From NCBI GenBank assembly GCA_030591745.1, contig JAUVAM010000319.1:1-5465 (forward strand): a stretch of 5,465 nucleotides of DNA, in the 5' to 3' direction. Both the position numbers and the translations under genes were made by a program. Below the pieces are notes generated by a model, which worked only from the letters and a program-made list of their open reading frames with translations, had not been told where the DNA came from and did not search any database. Below are positions 5,004-5,465 of this stretch, one piece after another (positions within the stretch are counted from its first letter, which is position 1; every line of letters starts with the position of its first letter). Source of the DNA: Deltaproteobacteria bacterium (GTDB taxonomy: Bacteria; Myxococcota; B64-G9).

Positions 5004-5465
5004 CTACAAGAGGCTGGTTGGGATGCAGAGGAAGATCAAACCCGTGTGTCGATACAGACATTCTTCATCCGTGTTGCAACCGCCCATGAGCATGGAGCAT
5101 TTGCGCCGGCAGGTGAAAGTGGGCATGAACATCTCATCCACAAGCATGCAGCCGAGGCAGAACAAGGAGCCATCGCACAAGATGTCGTTGTCCGGGTCGC
5201 ATTCTTCGTCAGTAAAGCAAGGTGCGCCCGTGTCGCCGCCGTACATCCGGCAGGTTTGGGAGAAGAGATCGCAGGTGTAGCCTGCCGGGCAATCATCATC
5301 CGTCTCGCAGGTACCGGCGCTGTCCGGCACGCAGGAGCCTGAGGTGTCGTCGCAGTGGGTGCCGGTGGGGCAGGCCGCCGCGGTGCATATGCACTTGCCC
5401 GTGCCCGTGTCGCAGATGAAGTTGGGTGGGCAGTCCGCGTTGCTGCCGCAGAGATCGACGCATTG
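5004..5465 (-). CDS. Cysteine-rich repeat protein, C-terminal 153 residues (5' end outside window)
   Basis: The frame is open from the right edge to TAG at 5004-5006. The visible 153 residues contain 23 cysteines. Modules such as CGSNADCPPNFIC, CTAAACPTGTHC, CETDDDCPAGYTC and CFTDEECDPDNDILC repeat about every 20-30 residues, a common extracytoplasmic cysteine-rich style in Myxococcota-like bacteria. The tail (about residues 98-153) departs from the repeat, with CLGCM, TCRRKC, GGCNTDEEC and a hydrophobic end (LIFLCIPTSLL). An in-frame GTG at 5330 is interior to the repeat array and is not a believable start. The gene ends 43 bases before the next one, which encodes the same kind of protein, so the two are likely tandem paralogues or partners. 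A signal peptide is expected upstream but cannot be seen. Function unknown. Confidence 0.85.
   Translation of the reverse strand, partial: QCVDLCGSNADCPPNFICDTGTGKCICTAAACPTGTHCDDTSGSCVPDSAGTCETDDDCPAGYTCDLFSQTCRMYGGDTGAPCFTDEECDPDNDILCDGSLFCLGCMLVDEMFMPTFTCRRKCSMLMGGCNTDEECLYRHTGLIFLCIPTSLL

Noticed and set aside
5004..5330. GTG at 5330 as the true start of a small 108-residue protein
   Set aside because: The same frame stays open to the window edge with continuous cysteine modules, so this is an internal codon of a longer gene.

Overview
The window reads as a bacterial chromosome segment of moderately high GC content. All four recognisable genes lie on the minus strand, so transcription runs from the right edge to the left edge. 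In that order they are: the 3' end of a secreted-type cysteine-rich protein gene, a complete cysteine-rich probable lipoprotein, a complete NFACT/RqcH-family protein, and the first 634 codons of an FtsK/SpoIIIE DNA translocase. Cysteine-rich exported proteins built from repeats such as C-x2-D-x-DC and CVxC, tethered behind a Gly/Asp-rich linker, are typical of Myxococcota, Bradymonadota and related former Deltaproteobacteria. That is the most likely origin, but it is inferred from protein style and not from a marker gene.

Layout: 5465-5004 is a partial cysteine-rich repeat protein. After a 43-base gap with a clear ribosome binding site comes 4960-3434, a 508-residue protein with a lipoprotein-like signal peptide and about 78 cysteines, ending in a knottin-like cysteine pattern. 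Only 15 bases later 3418-1997 encodes a short RqcH (473 residues) that seems to lack the usual helix-hairpin-helix domain. A 92-base intergenic region (1905-1996) is unusually rich in inverted repeats. Finally 1904-1 encodes the membrane part, a short linker and the Walker A part of FtsK, and runs off the left edge before Walker B.

The close spacing suggests that the two cysteine-rich genes and rqcH may be co-transcribed. ftsK probably has its own promoter: a perfect TTGACA with a 17-base spacer and TACCAT. It is followed by a 10-bp perfect inverted repeat that places the Shine-Dalgarno sequence in the loop and the start codon in the stem. No functional link among the four proteins is evident beyond position: one pair is exported, RqcH acts in cytoplasmic ribosome rescue, and FtsK acts in chromosome segregation at division.

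No RNA genes, mobile elements, CRISPR arrays or attachment sites were seen. The most interesting items are the structured ftsK leader, the knottin-like tail of the cysteine-rich protein, and the short RqcH. Nothing here amounts to a clearly new system.
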